Positions 16,708-26,012 of a stretch of DNA of 64,000 bases are shown in pieces; within the stretch, counting starts at the first letter, position 1, and the number at the start of each line of letters is the position of its first letter. The DNA comes from Prevotella koreensis. Lineage in GTDB: Bacteria; Bacteroidota; Bacteroidia; Bacteroidales; Bacteroidaceae. The notes under the pieces are model-generated. The model did no database searches. It was not told the origin of the DNA and worked only from the letters and a program-made list of their open reading frames with translations. The stretch is taken from assembly GCF_003977605.1 (NCBI RefSeq), contig NZ_RYYU01000001.1, positions 623,175 through 687,174 on the forward strand, given 5' to 3'. Made by a program: the position numbers and the translations under genes.

Positions 16708-17984
16708 TTGCCAAGATTTCTGCCACGGAAAACCTTGGAGGGGCACTCGGCTATAACTTCAAAAAGGTGGAGAAAGGGGAAGCAAGCATTCTCCTTGCCG
16801 CTGAGTTGTATCAGGACAGAGAGGGACGTTATACGATGGAGGACGTGCTTGCCGACATGGAGGCATTGATACCCAAGAAATGCCGAACGAAGAAGACGGT
16901 GTTCCATTGTTCCCTTAACCCGCATCCAGACGAGAAGCTCTCAGATGAAACACTCACGCAGATTGCCAAGGAGTATATGGAGGCACTCGGCTACGGCAAG
17001 CAACCCTATATCGTGTTCAAGCACAACGACATCGCCCGTGAGCATATCCACATTGTGTCACTTCGTGTGGATGATGAAGGACGAAAGATCAACGACCGTT
17101 TCGAGAAACGGCGGAGCAAGCAAATTACCGATGCTTTGGAAAGAAAATTTGGTCTCATTCCAAGTTCAAAGGTTAGCGGTAAGGTGGAAACAGAAACGCC
17201 CAAGGTGGATATTGATAGAGGAAACATCAAGGAGCAGGTGGCAAGCGTTATCCGCATGGTGCTGAAGCATTATAAGTTCTGTTCATTGGGCGAACTGAAT
17301 GCCATTCTGAACAAATATAACCTTGCCGTAGAAGAAGTGAAGACGGAGTTTCGGGGAAAGAAGTATGACGGACTGGTCTATGTTCCGACAGATGACAAGA
17401 ACAATAAAGTAAGCACACCCATCCATGCCTCGGACATCGGCCGTGGTGTGGGCTATACTGCCGTGCAGAACAGGATGCAGAAATCAAAACGAGCCATCAA
17501 GCCGCTGATACCAACCATAAGGAACAAGGTGTTACAAACAATGCGTACCTCTCCCAATACGGAGAAAGAACTTCGGCAAAGATTGGAGGAACAAGGCTTG
17601 CGTGTGGTAATCCGAAAGAATGATAATGGAAGAATTTACGGCATTACCTTTATTGATGACGAGCAGGGTGTTGCACTCAATGGTTCCAGATTGGGCAAGG
17701 GATATGCCGCCAATGTATTCAATGGCTATTTTTCCAATCCTGCTCATAACTCATTCTTGGACGAAACGCTGTATGGCAGTCCGTTTGCTCGTTTGGAACA
17801 ATCGGCAACTGGCCAACCTTTACAATCCAATGCTGAGGAAGGTGACAACCTTGTCAATGAACTAATCGAGGACATGATGGGCGACCCATCCACATCTACG
17901 AACAACGATGATTGGAAAGAAGCGGCTTGGCAGCGTAAACTTCGCAGGCAAAGCAAAGTCAATCTCAGACGGAGGAAAAGATAA
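16704..17984 (+). CDS. mobB: MobB relaxase (MobP/VirD2-like)
   Basis: 426-residue relaxase that nicks oriT and pilots the strand. The N-terminal motif GGALGYNFKKVEKGEA carries a likely catalytic Tyr (about residue 18). The metal-binding motif HIHIVSLRVDDEG has His114 and His116. DRFEKRRSKQITDALERKFGL and a basic C-terminus (RKLRRQSKVNLRRRKR) follow. It is cytoplasmic and works with MobA and the coupling protein MobC. Length and motifs are intact. The nested element has oriT and MobA but no relaxase, so this protein may also serve that element. Confidence 0.9.
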   Translation: MIAKISATENLGGALGYNFKKVEKGEASILLAAELYQDREGRYTMEDVLADMEALIPKKCRTKKTVFHCSLNPHPDEKLSDETLTQIAKEYMEALGYGKQPYIVFKHNDIAREHIHIVSLRVDDEGRKINDRFEKRRSKQITDALERKFGLIPSSKVSGKVETETPKVDIDRGNIKEQVASVIRMVLKHYKFCSLGELNAILNKYNLAVEEVKTEFRGKKYDGLVYVPTDDKNNKVSTPIHASDIGRGVGYTAVQNRMQKSKRAIKPLIPTIRNKVLQTMRTSPNTEKELRQRLEEQGLRVVIRKNDNGRIYGITFIDDEQGVALNGSRLGKGYAANVFNGYFSNPAHNSFLDETLYGSPFARLEQSATGQPLQSNAEEGDNLVNELIEDMMGDPSTSTNNDDWKEAAWQRKLRRQSKVNLRRRKR

Positions 17985-18067
17985 GTAGGTATTTCAAATT
18001 TTGTTTGAACAGTATTCAAACGCAATTCAAATAACGATAATACAACAAATATAAAAGCAATACGATT

Positions 18068-20074
18068 ATGGCACAAGAAGATGATTTAAGGGCATTGGGT
18101 AAGGTGATGGACTTTATGCGGGGCATATCAGTGATATTCCTACTTACCAACTGTTATTGGTTCTGCTACGAGGCATTTCAGCAGTGGCATTTTACACTCG
18201 GCGTCGTCAACAGAATTCTGATGAATTTCCAACACACGGCGGGCTTGTTCTCGTCCATACTTTGGACGAAACTCTTTTGTGTGGTATTCCTTGCACTGTC
18301 CTGTTTGGGGACAAAAGGCGTGAAGGAAGAGAAAATCACGTGGCCGAAGATTTGGACAATACTTTTCTCCGGTTTTGTGCTTTTCTTCCTCAACTGGTGG
18401 CTCTTAGCATTGCCGATCGGTAAGGTCGGTGCAGCCTCGCTTTATATCTTCACGCTCTCTGTGGGCTATATCTGTCTGCTGATGGGAGGTGTATGGATGA
18501 GCCGTTTACTCAAAAACAACCTGATGGACGATGTGTTCAACACGGAAAATGAAAGCTTCATGCAGGAAACCCGACTGATGGAGAATGAGTATTCTGTCAA
18601 TCTGCCTACACGTTTTTACTATAAGAAGAAGTGGAACAAAGGTTGGATTAACGTGGTCAATCCATTTCGTGCCTCGATGGTGCTCGGAACTCCGGGTTCT
18701 GGCAAGTCTTACGCCATTGTGAACAACTATATCAAGCAGCAGATTGAAAAAGGCTTTGCCATGTATATCTACGACTACAAGTTTCCCGACCTTTCCGAGA
18801 TTGCTTACAATCATCTGCTTCGGCATTTGGATGCTTATAAGGTGAAACCGCAGTTTTATGTCATCAACTTCGATGATCCGAGAAAGTCGCATCGTTGCAA
18901 CCCCATTAATCCAGCATTTATGACGGATATATCGGATGCCTATGAGAGTGCCTACACCATCATGCTCAACCTCAACCGTTCGTGGATACAAAAGCAGGGA
19001 GACTTCTTTGTGGAGTCACCGATTATCTTGCTGGCAGCCATCATCTGGTTTCTGAAAATCTATGAGAATGGGAAGTATTGCACTTTTCCTCACGCCATAG
19101 AGTTTCTGAACAGACCCTATGCACAGATATTTCCGATACTCACTTCCTACGATGAACTAGCCAATTATCTTTCTCCTTTTATGGACGCATGGGAGGGTGG
19201 AGCACAGGACCAGTTGCAGGGACAGATCGCCAGTGCCAAGATACCGCTATCACGTATGATTTCTCCTGCACTTTATTGGGTGATGACAGGCGATGATTTC
19301 TCGCTTGACATCAATAACCCTAATGAGCCGAAAGTCCTCGTCGTGGGAAACAATCCAGACCGCCAGAATATCTATTCAGCAGCACTCGGACTCTACAACA
19401 GCCGTATCGTAAAACTCATCAACAAGAAGAAGCAACTCAAATCTTCAGTTATTATCGACGAGTTACCGACAATCTACTTCCGTGGCTTGGACAATCTGAT
19501 TGCCACTGCACGAAGTAATAAAGTAGCAGTGTGTCTGGGTTTTCAGGACTTTTCGCAGTTAACCCGTGATTATGGAGACAAAGAAAGCAAGGTGATACAA
19601 AACACCGTTGGTAATGTGTTCTCGGGGCAGGTAGTTGGAGAAACAGCCAAAACGCTCTCGGAACGCTTTGGCAAAGTCCTCCAGCAACGTCAATCAATGA
19701 CTATCAACCGCAACGATAAGTCCACGTCCATATCTACGCAGTTGGACAGTTTGATTCCTGCCAGTAAGATTAGCAACCTTACCCAAGGTATGTTTGTAGG
19801 AGCTGTGTCCGACAACTTTGATGAGCGAATTGAGCAGAAGATTTTCCACGCTGAGATTGTGGTGGATAGTGCCAAAGTTTCTGCCGAAATGAAAGCATAC
19901 CAGCCCATCCCTGTAATCAATATATTCCGAAACGAAAATAGCTCCGATAACCTCAAAGAGGCTATCGAAGCCAATTATAAGAGAATCAAACAGGATATAC
20001 TTTTCCTCGTTGATTTTGAGATTGAACGAATCAAAAAAGAGCCTCGGTTAAAATATTTATTAAAAGAATTATAG
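18068..20074 (+). CDS. mobC: MobC type IV coupling protein (VirD4/TraG-like)
   Basis: 668 residues. Hydrophobic N-terminal segments at about 16-35, 63-82, 95-115 and 125-145 are followed by Walker A GTPGSGKSYAIV at about residue 207, a helicase-like nucleotide-binding core, and Walker B SSVIIDELPTIYFRG near residue 460. CLGFQDFSQL follows. It carries the relaxase-DNA complex to the Tra channel at the inner membrane. The last 100 residues (TQGMFVGAVSDNFDERIEQKIFH...) recur in two decayed copies at about 20150 and 25962, marking this 3' end as a recombination boundary. Confidence 0.92.
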   Translation: MAQEDDLRALGKVMDFMRGISVIFLLTNCYWFCYEAFQQWHFTLGVVNRILMNFQHTAGLFSSILWTKLFCVVFLALSCLGTKGVKEEKITWPKIWTILFSGFVLFFLNWWLLALPIGKVGAASLYIFTLSVGYICLLMGGVWMSRLLKNNLMDDVFNTENESFMQETRLMENEYSVNLPTRFYYKKKWNKGWINVVNPFRASMVLGTPGSGKSYAIVNNYIKQQIEKGFAMYIYDYKFPDLSEIAYNHLLRHLDAYKVKPQFYVINFDDPRKSHRCNPINPAFMTDISDAYESAYTIMLNLNRSWIQKQGDFFVESPIILLAAIIWFLKIYENGKYCTFPHAIEFLNRPYAQIFPILTSYDELANYLSPFMDAWEGGAQDQLQGQIASAKIPLSRMISPALYWVMTGDDFSLDINNPNEPKVLVVGNNPDRQNIYSAALGLYNSRIVKLINKKKQLKSSVIIDELPTIYFRGLDNLIATARSNKVAVCLGFQDFSQLTRDYGDKESKVIQNTVGNVFSGQVVGETAKTLSERFGKVLQQRQSMTINRNDKSTSISTQLDSLIPASKISNLTQGMFVGAVSDNFDERIEQKIFHAEIVVDSAKVSAEMKAYQPIPVINIFRNENSSDNLKEAIEANYKRIKQDILFLVDFEIERIKKEPRLKYLLKEL

Positions 20075-20099
20075 TTCTGATAAATACAGAACATTTTTG
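20074..20099 (+). terminator. Weak terminator after mobC
   Basis: GTTCTG at 20074-20079 pairs with CAGAAC at 20087-20092 around a 7-nt loop and is followed by ATTTTTGT. The stem is only 6 bp, but it sits directly on the mobC stop codon. Confidence 0.45.
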
Positions 20100-20149
20100 T
20101 ATATGCCATCATTTACTATCCTATCATATGCTGTAGAACAGTTTTATCA

Positions 20150-20320
20150 TCTGCCCAAATAAGAATGGCGCAGATTTCGAAAAGGCTTCAGCAGAGATAA
20201 ATGTCTCTATATCTATTCCCGAAATCAAGCCTTTCCAAAACGAAGTCGGCTCCGATAACCTCAAAGAGACTATCGAAGCCAACCATCGTGAGCTAAAGAG
20301 AGAAAGACTCTCTTGCTCTG
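20150..20320 (+). pseudogene. Decayed mobC 3' end, copy 2
   Basis: In one frame the sequence reads EKASAEINVSISIPEIKPF, then QNEVGSDNLKETIEANH. This aligns with the MobC segment AKVSAEMKAYQPIPVINIF, then RNENSSDNLKEAIEANY. At DNA level the shared core is CTCCGATAACCTCAAAGAG. There is no start and the frame breaks on both sides. It differs from the neighbouring intact mobC at many positions, so it appears to derive from a different element. Bases 20321-20525 after it hold nothing I can name. Confidence 0.75.
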
Positions 20321-20525
20321 TCATAAACAGAAAGAAATATTGTCCTCCATCGCTATGTTATCTAATAAAAGACAATTCCTCTAACATATATTAAATACTA
20401 TTTTGATATTTCGTTATGTGAATTACTGACCATAATTAGGGGGTGTACTACATATTTCCTCTTACAAATATGGTAACACATAGAGGACAACTAACAAATG
20501 TTTTGCAGATAAAGACAAATTTTAA

Positions 20526-21608
20526 TTACCAGTCTACCAACTCTGTACGACCATTTGCAGGAGGAACTCCATAAAGTCCTCTTTGGGCATTTATTTGGTT
20601 CTGTAGCTGCAAACGCTCTTCTTCTGTTAGGCGTCTGCCTGATTGATCATACACATCATCTAATTCAACATAGTTGTCTTTTCTTGCTATGTAAGGTAGA
20701 TAATGAGAATTCAGGAAAGCCTTATCCTGTGTAGAAAGTGTATAATTTATAGCAATACCAAGTCCCGTTTTTGTAGTTATAGTATTTAATCCATTCTTTG
20801 AGAAATCTTTTGACGATGCAAGGGTAATGGAGAACATATCAAACATTCCCATAGTAGTGTAGTTGCTCTTTATCTTATCAAAAGCCGACTTGCAATTGTC
20901 CTTGACATTGTTAAAATCAATTTTCACGTAATTATCACGATCTGGTCGCTGTTGTTCATTGAACATTCCTGCAGCATTACAGAATGCATGCAAGAAGAAT
21001 CGCTTTATCTCATTTGCGTCTGCATTCTCAAGAGTTGTTGGGACATTTATATATTGTTCACCACCTACTAAGCCGTAGTTACCGCTTCCTTCTCTACCAG
21101 AATCCATTCTGACAGCAATGTTTGGAAGTTTTATGTGATATGGCTCATAGTATTCCGGATCCTCTATAGAGTTATAGAAACGTACATTTGTCTGTTCTTC
21201 CATTTCTGCTATAGCAAGAATAGCCCCATCTTTTATCTTTCCAGGGAGCTTAAGGAACTTCACTCTAAGCATTGTCCAATATTGTGCAGGATAAAATCCA
21301 TATATGCCAATTGCTCTTGTAGAAACTGAAATACGTGGATCGTCAAACAATCCCCAACGTGTTGGAATTGTAGATGCAATGGTTGTTGTCCATGCATCCT
21401 TTTGTTGGACGTTACCAAAAGGATTTCCTGTTGATAGTAGCAACTTTTGCTGTTCTGTACTCAATGTTGCAACGTACGCAACATGTTTCTCACTGTGAGT
21501 TGTTTCTGTTTGTATAGCATCATCATTAGAGCATGATGCCACAGATAAAGCTAATACTGTTGTCAATAAAGAGTTCATGACAACTTGAACATACCGATTT
21601 GTAAACAT
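20526..21608 (-). CDS. Astacin-like (M12A) protein with a destroyed active site
   Basis: 360-residue predicted lipoprotein: signal MNSLLTTVLALSVASC with lipobox Cys. The protein follows the astacin layout: HAFCNAAGMFNEQ, then RPDRDNYVKIDFNN, then FSKNGLNTIT. In active astacins the first motif is HExxHxxGxxHEQ. Here the catalytic Glu is Ala and the second and third zinc His are Asn. The Met-turn SIMHY appears as SITLA. It therefore cannot be a normal zinc protease; a binding, inhibitor or immunity role is inference. It is the last gene of a four-gene operon and ends in a charged helix and ELVDW. A start at 21575 (MNSLL) is also possible. Confidence 0.75.
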   Translation of the reverse strand: MFTNRYVQVVMNSLLTTVLALSVASCSNDDAIQTETTHSEKHVAYVATLSTEQQKLLLSTGNPFGNVQQKDAWTTTIASTIPTRWGLFDDPRISVSTRAIGIYGFYPAQYWTMLRVKFLKLPGKIKDGAILAIAEMEEQTNVRFYNSIEDPEYYEPYHIKLPNIAVRMDSGREGSGNYGLVGGEQYINVPTTLENADANEIKRFFLHAFCNAAGMFNEQQRPDRDNYVKIDFNNVKDNCKSAFDKIKSNYTTMGMFDMFSITLASSKDFSKNGLNTITTKTGLGIAINYTLSTQDKAFLNSHYLPYIARKDNYVELDDVYDQSGRRLTEEERLQLQNQINAQRGLYGVPPANGRTELVDW

Positions 21609-21617
21609 TTGTAAAAA

Positions 21618-21929
21618 TTATTTATTGTTATTCATTTGCTCAACATTTCGAAGAGCGTTGTTGTAAAGCTCTGATTTTATACCTAAAATTTCTGCATCCT
21701 GTTCTGTAAGGTCGAGATAATATCTGCCATTATTATTGCGGATAAGATTAGTCAGGATAGTACTCTTGTCTATTTGGATATTGTATAAATCCATACTGTC
21801 CAAAGGCTGTCTATTATGCTCTACACCATTCCCGCCATTAGTTATATCTGAGTAAATATCGTCATGGCAAGCTGTAAAGAAAAACATTAGAGCAAATAAC
21901 GGAATAAATCTAAAAACACTTTTTTTCAT
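21618..21929 (-). CDS. Small lipoprotein of unknown function (103 aa)
   Basis: The N-terminus MKKSVFRFIPLFALMFFFTAC is a lipoprotein signal with its lipobox Cys at residue 21. The short mature part (IYSDITNGGNGVEHNRQPLD) ends in a helix with LYNNALRNVEQMNNNK. No family is recognised. It is 9 nt upstream of the astacin-like gene and overlaps the preceding lipoprotein gene by 4 nt, so the three are probably translated together at the cell envelope. Confidence 0.65.
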   Translation of the reverse strand: MKKSVFRFIPLFALMFFFTACHDDIYSDITNGGNGVEHNRQPLDSMDLYNIQIDKSTILTNLIRNNNGRYYLDLTEQDAEILGIKSELYNNALRNVEQMNNNK

Positions 21930-22561
21930 TGTAATTGTACTTTGTTATAGGATAAAACATCAGAAAAATGTCCCTCTAACTTATATGAAATAGGGAATTC
22001 ATCATTGGAATAGAGATAAATCTCACCGTCTAACTTTTTAGTTCTATTATTAAATTTCTTAAAAATAATAGTGCCATCTATAGATGTTGCTGATGGCAAC
22101 TTATTATAATCTATAATAATAGCGATACCCCTACTATCATTGTTGTTTTCAGAAACTGGTATATATTTCAAGAAATCTTCAAAGATAGTTCTGTCTTTAT
22201 CGTACATTAAATTCTTTGATAATTGGTAAGATTTATCCAAATTTGGAAAGACTTCACCTTGAGGGATACGAAAAGCTCCAAACAACCATAATGGTGTTTG
22301 ACTTTGAATACTTCTAAACATAAATTGGAAAATAAAAATACTATCGTTATAAACACCTAATCTATCACCATTGAACAATGTTGGCTTTATTGGAAGATCA
22401 GGGTGGAAAGCATCATATATAGACACATAATCTTTATATGCGACACCATTAACGCTAGCATATCCATACACAGTGATGGTTCCATCTTTATCTTTTGAAC
22501 AACCTATCAAGCTACACGTAATAAGCAATGTTGTAGAGAAAATTAAAATGTGCTTGAACAT
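21926..22561 (-). CDS. Lipoprotein of unknown function (211 aa)
   Basis: Signal MFKHILIFSTTLLITCSLIGC with a lipobox Cys at residue 21. The mature region is rich in beta-strands and aromatic residues (ITVYGYASVNGVAYKDYVSIYD, FIFQFMFRSIQSQTPLWLFG, KLDGEIYLYSNDEFPISYKLEG). I cannot name a family. It starts 1 nt after the end of the lipase-like gene, which implies a shared message and probably a shared outer-surface location. Confidence 0.65.
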   Translation of the reverse strand: MFKHILIFSTTLLITCSLIGCSKDKDGTITVYGYASVNGVAYKDYVSIYDAFHPDLPIKPTLFNGDRLGVYNDSIFIFQFMFRSIQSQTPLWLFGAFRIPQGEVFPNLDKSYQLSKNLMYDKDRTIFEDFLKYIPVSENNNDSRGIAIIIDYNKLPSATSIDGTIIFKKFNNRTKKLDGEIYLYSNDEFPISYKLEGHFSDVLSYNKVQLQ

Positions 22562-22562
22562 A

Positions 22563-25500
22563 TTATTTTATTTTTATAGTTACAGGAATAATTTGTATAA
22601 ACTTGTCCTCCGGGTTTAGCAATGCTATCGTATAAAGGCATGTATGATCAACCTGCATGTTGTGTGTAATATAGTCCAATTCTTCTTGTGGAAGAACATC
22701 TTTAATAGACATTTCCCCTCTTGACACAGGTATTATGTAGGTACTATTAAACGGGCTATATACTTTAGCTTTCGTAGAAGTCCAGATGTCACCTTCATAT
22801 TCTTTAGACAAAGAAATATCTCTAGTAAGGTATATCTTGCCGTATTTGTATGAATACGTAGTCCCATCTTCTTTGTATATTTTTTTTGCTGCGTCAAGTA
22901 ACAGCCTATTATTTGATGCGTAAAAAATATCCGTCGCTGTACACTTTACAGATTGAAGTAGAGATTCTTTTCCATTACTGTCTATAATTTTAAGAAATAC
23001 AACAGCATCTTTGTCTTCTATAGGTATGAATACTGATGGGCTATTGGTATCAATCCATCGTATATCTTTGTTTGGAAATTTTACTCCCCATCTAAATATT
23101 AACGATGAATTTATATTATCAATATTGGCTTTGTAGGTTTCATCTATGCATTTTGCTTCAATTTCAAAACCATCTGGTTTATGTTTGGAAGAAAGCAAAT
23201 AAGTTGGGACTCCTATATATACCAATTTGCTAAACTTCATCCCATTAGTTTCACCAATTACATATACACAACCATTTTTAGATACGGTAAGTATCCCATT
23301 TTGATTAATGGTTCCAATTGATGCATCCGACGTACTCCATACAACAGTTCCTTTCGCTCCAGATAAAGTGTACTTTGCTCCAGAATACCCAAAAATAGGC
23401 CCTGTAACAGTTTGATTTATGTGGGATAATATCCAATTTTGTGCACTCTGAGAGAAAGACATATGTTGTTTATAGGTGTCATTTGTTTCAAGATAGAAAT
23501 TGTTACCAAATGCAGTTCGGGTATTATCTATATTAAATGTAAAAGAGCTAGGAGATAATGAAATACCGTTGTATGCCAATGCACTTGATGTGGGGATAAA
23601 TGGAATATTTATATTTATCCCCCATGAATACCAATAATCAGCAAGAAAAGGAATTGTTCCTCCATCACCTATATCCATCTTTTTAAAATCGAATTTTGAG
23701 GATGGATATATATCATACAGCAAAGGACTACTATTAAAGCCTTCATATTTAAATATACTTTTCTTAATAGGGATGGTCCATAAAAAATCCTTTTTTAAAG
23801 CAAGTTTGAAATAATTTACTCTCTGTCCTTGTGATTTCCCCGGTAGGCATTCAAATTGAAAGTCAGCCGAGGTCCTTCCTGGTAGAGATGCTAACAATCC
23901 AGCAATTACATCTTGCAACCCAATTCCGATAACTAGGCCTGTCAATGGTGAAATCCAATCAGATGTTAATTCTGTTCCAGCGTTGGCATTAAGGTTAATA
24001 TAATAACTAGGAACTTTAGATGTTGAATAATCGCTATTAGCAATACCAAGCATTTGGAAGTTTTTCCCTTTATCTCCATTAGGAAAGCCAAGTTGCCTGA
24101 GTTCCTCCTGCCATTGTACATGTAGAGAGTTATTTAAATGTCCAGCAGCATCAATACTATTACAAAGCATCTGTTGAGCAGCTGTCGAATATGCCAATTT
24201 TTCACCTATTTCTAAATAACTCTTTGCAGTTGGTATCTTTTTAATAAGCTTATCTATCAAATTCTTTTCTTGTAGAAATTTTCTTATTCCATAAAAGCCA
24301 TGCAATAGCCCAATAGGAACATTAGCTCCTAAATGTGGAGCATCATAGCTGACATAAGTCCCCACATGGTGTGGCTTGTTTCTGTTCTCCATTGTTTTTA
24401 AAGCATATCTAGCTACAAGTCCACCCATACTGTGGCCTATTAGAAGGCTTGGTTCACTGTTTTGAGCAGACATATTGTTTATAGTTTCTATTATCTTTAT
24501 TAATGTATAAGCGTTCGCTTGAATATATTCTTCAGGTGTACACCAATCAATATAAACGAAATCATATCCATTATCTGTAATAAATTTAGACCAAGCTCTA
24601 TAGTAAAAAAGTAAAGACCTCTGGTCGCTTTGAGCGTTATTGCTTGTTTGGGGATTAAACCCTTCAACAAATATAAATGGTTTTGATATTTTCCCGTTCC
24701 CAAGCCTTGAAGGGATAATCGTTACATTTGCAGTTGTAGATATTCCTCTATAAGAATCTCCCTGCACTGCAATTTCTATCGGCTGAAGGAATGTTGAAGC
24801 CCTAGTATTCTTCTTTATGTCCATTGTGTTACAGACATTTAATGTAGTAGTATAAATGCCTATATACCCATCGTCGGAAGTAATCTTTATTTTTATATTG
24901 TGCTGTCCATTCCTAATGTGAGCTTTTATTTTGGATCCCAATACACTCATAAAACCACTTCCGTAATCCAATTCTACATTTTTTATACCTACATTTGCGA
25001 GGATTAACTTTTCAGGAAGGTAAAATGTTATATCATTTGTATTAGACGTATTTTGTATTATGCTTCCAGCACCTACCATTTGGGTTTGATAAGCTTTGGG
25101 GCTGTAACATTCAACCACACCATTAGTATATGATATATACCCATCTTTTAAAGCATCCTTTTTAATATGTGAATACTGGTAGAATAATACGCACAATCCG
25201 ATAGTCCCGTCTTTCTGTTGTGAAATATTTTCACTATATGCTTTATCATAACCCTTGTAGGGATTGCCAAAAAGATATGCTGAACGTAATGTTTCTACTA
25301 ATTTAACATATGTACCCAAATCACATTTCCGTATTATATTCCCATTTTTGTTAGGACTGAAATTAGATAATTGCTCGTATTCCTCTGCATAATCCAAAAG
25401 AAAACCAGTTGGCACTATTTTACGATTAATCTTAACGAACATCTTATTCAGTTGTTCTTTGATCGACAAATTATTTTGATACGAGGATTTTTGAGCATTC

Positions 25501-25598
25501 GCATCAGAAAAATAACTTGCAAATAAAATAACTATAACAAATATATAGGCATATTTATATGCATCTAATTTCACCAGCTTTTTAAGTATCTGTACCAT
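22563..25598 (-). CDS. Large secreted lipase-like alpha/beta hydrolase
   Basis: 1011 residues. The N-terminus has a hydrophobic segment AYIFVIVILFASYFSDANAQ, read as a signal peptide after a long n-region. A serine-hydrolase core has FIFVEGFNPQ (oxyanion strand), DFVYIDWCTPEEYIQANAY and the nucleophile elbow LLIGHSMGGLVARYAL near residue 390, as in PGAP1/lipase-like enzymes. APHLGANVPIG follows. About residues 745-800 look like a bacterial Ig-like (BIG2) domain (VVWSTSDASIGTINQNGILTVS). The substrate is unknown; lipids or esters are likely. It is the first gene of the operon and is driven by the minus-facing half of the promoter repeat at 25705-25808. Confidence 0.75.
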   Translation of the reverse strand: MVQILKKLVKLDAYKYAYIFVIVILFASYFSDANAQKSSYQNNLSIKEQLNKMFVKINRKIVPTGFLLDYAEEYEQLSNFSPNKNGNIIRKCDLGTYVKLVETLRSAYLFGNPYKGYDKAYSENISQQKDGTIGLCVLFYQYSHIKKDALKDGYISYTNGVVECYSPKAYQTQMVGAGSIIQNTSNTNDITFYLPEKLILANVGIKNVELDYGSGFMSVLGSKIKAHIRNGQHNIKIKITSDDGYIGIYTTTLNVCNTMDIKKNTRASTFLQPIEIAVQGDSYRGISTTANVTIIPSRLGNGKISKPFIFVEGFNPQTSNNAQSDQRSLLFYYRAWSKFITDNGYDFVYIDWCTPEEYIQANAYTLIKIIETINNMSAQNSEPSLLIGHSMGGLVARYALKTMENRNKPHHVGTYVSYDAPHLGANVPIGLLHGFYGIRKFLQEKNLIDKLIKKIPTAKSYLEIGEKLAYSTAAQQMLCNSIDAAGHLNNSLHVQWQEELRQLGFPNGDKGKNFQMLGIANSDYSTSKVPSYYINLNANAGTELTSDWISPLTGLVIGIGLQDVIAGLLASLPGRTSADFQFECLPGKSQGQRVNYFKLALKKDFLWTIPIKKSIFKYEGFNSSPLLYDIYPSSKFDFKKMDIGDGGTIPFLADYWYSWGININIPFIPTSSALAYNGISLSPSSFTFNIDNTRTAFGNNFYLETNDTYKQHMSFSQSAQNWILSHINQTVTGPIFGYSGAKYTLSGAKGTVVWSTSDASIGTINQNGILTVSKNGCVYVIGETNGMKFSKLVYIGVPTYLLSSKHKPDGFEIEAKCIDETYKANIDNINSSLIFRWGVKFPNKDIRWIDTNSPSVFIPIEDKDAVVFLKIIDSNGKESLLQSVKCTATDIFYASNNRLLLDAAKKIYKEDGTTYSYKYGKIYLTRDISLSKEYEGDIWTSTKAKVYSPFNSTYIIPVSRGEMSIKDVLPQEELDYITHNMQVDHTCLYTIALLNPEDKFIQIIPVTIKIK

Positions 25599-25704
25599 AG
25601 AATCTTATTTTAAGTTTTTATTATTTTTAGCATTATTATCTTAGCATCCAAGACCGATTAAAGCCTTATTGTTCCTTTAGCTATCTGAATAAGATATTCT
25701 GCCA

Positions 25705-25808
25705 CAAATATATAAATTTATATTGTTTAAAACAAGAAAAACAAGTTTTTTTTCAAAAAAAATGTATTTCCTTAGTATTTTCACTATATTTGCTGTATTA
25801 TTTACTAT
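25705..25808. promoter_or_regulatory. Bidirectional promoter repeat, copy B
   Basis: Nearly identical to 36668-36773. The minus-facing promoter is CTTG (complement of 25733-25736), 20 nt, then TATATTTG (complement of 25705-25712). It would start near 25698, about 100 nt before the lipase-like gene. The plus-facing promoter has AATG at 25761-25764, 20 nt, then TATATTTG at 25785-25792. Facing plus there is only a short broken frame (MQEKLHIKDVL, 25848-25883) before a mobC remnant. Confidence 0.75.
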
Positions 25809-25814
25809 ATAACT

Positions 25815-26012
25815 CGTTGGCGGAATTAAATTAAAGGATAAATTAATATGCAAGAAAAGTTGCATATAAAAGATGTTTTGTAACTTAGTAATAACCAACA
25901 CACTAAGTTCAATAATCCGTATGCACAACTTATATGCGAATTTCGCAAAAATCCTTAATATATGCAATTCTTTTCAAAAGACTTGGTAAACTCGGCCTTA
26001 ATTCCGCCAACG
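25815..26012. repeat. 15-bp perfect inverted repeat flanking 168 bp
   Basis: CGTTGGCGGAATTAA at 25815-25829 is repeated inverted at 25998-26012. The right arm lies inside the mobC remnant, where it encodes LIPPT. The left arm lies just after the plus-facing promoter. It could mark a recombination junction or an invertible segment; no dedicated invertase is adjacent. Confidence 0.5.
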
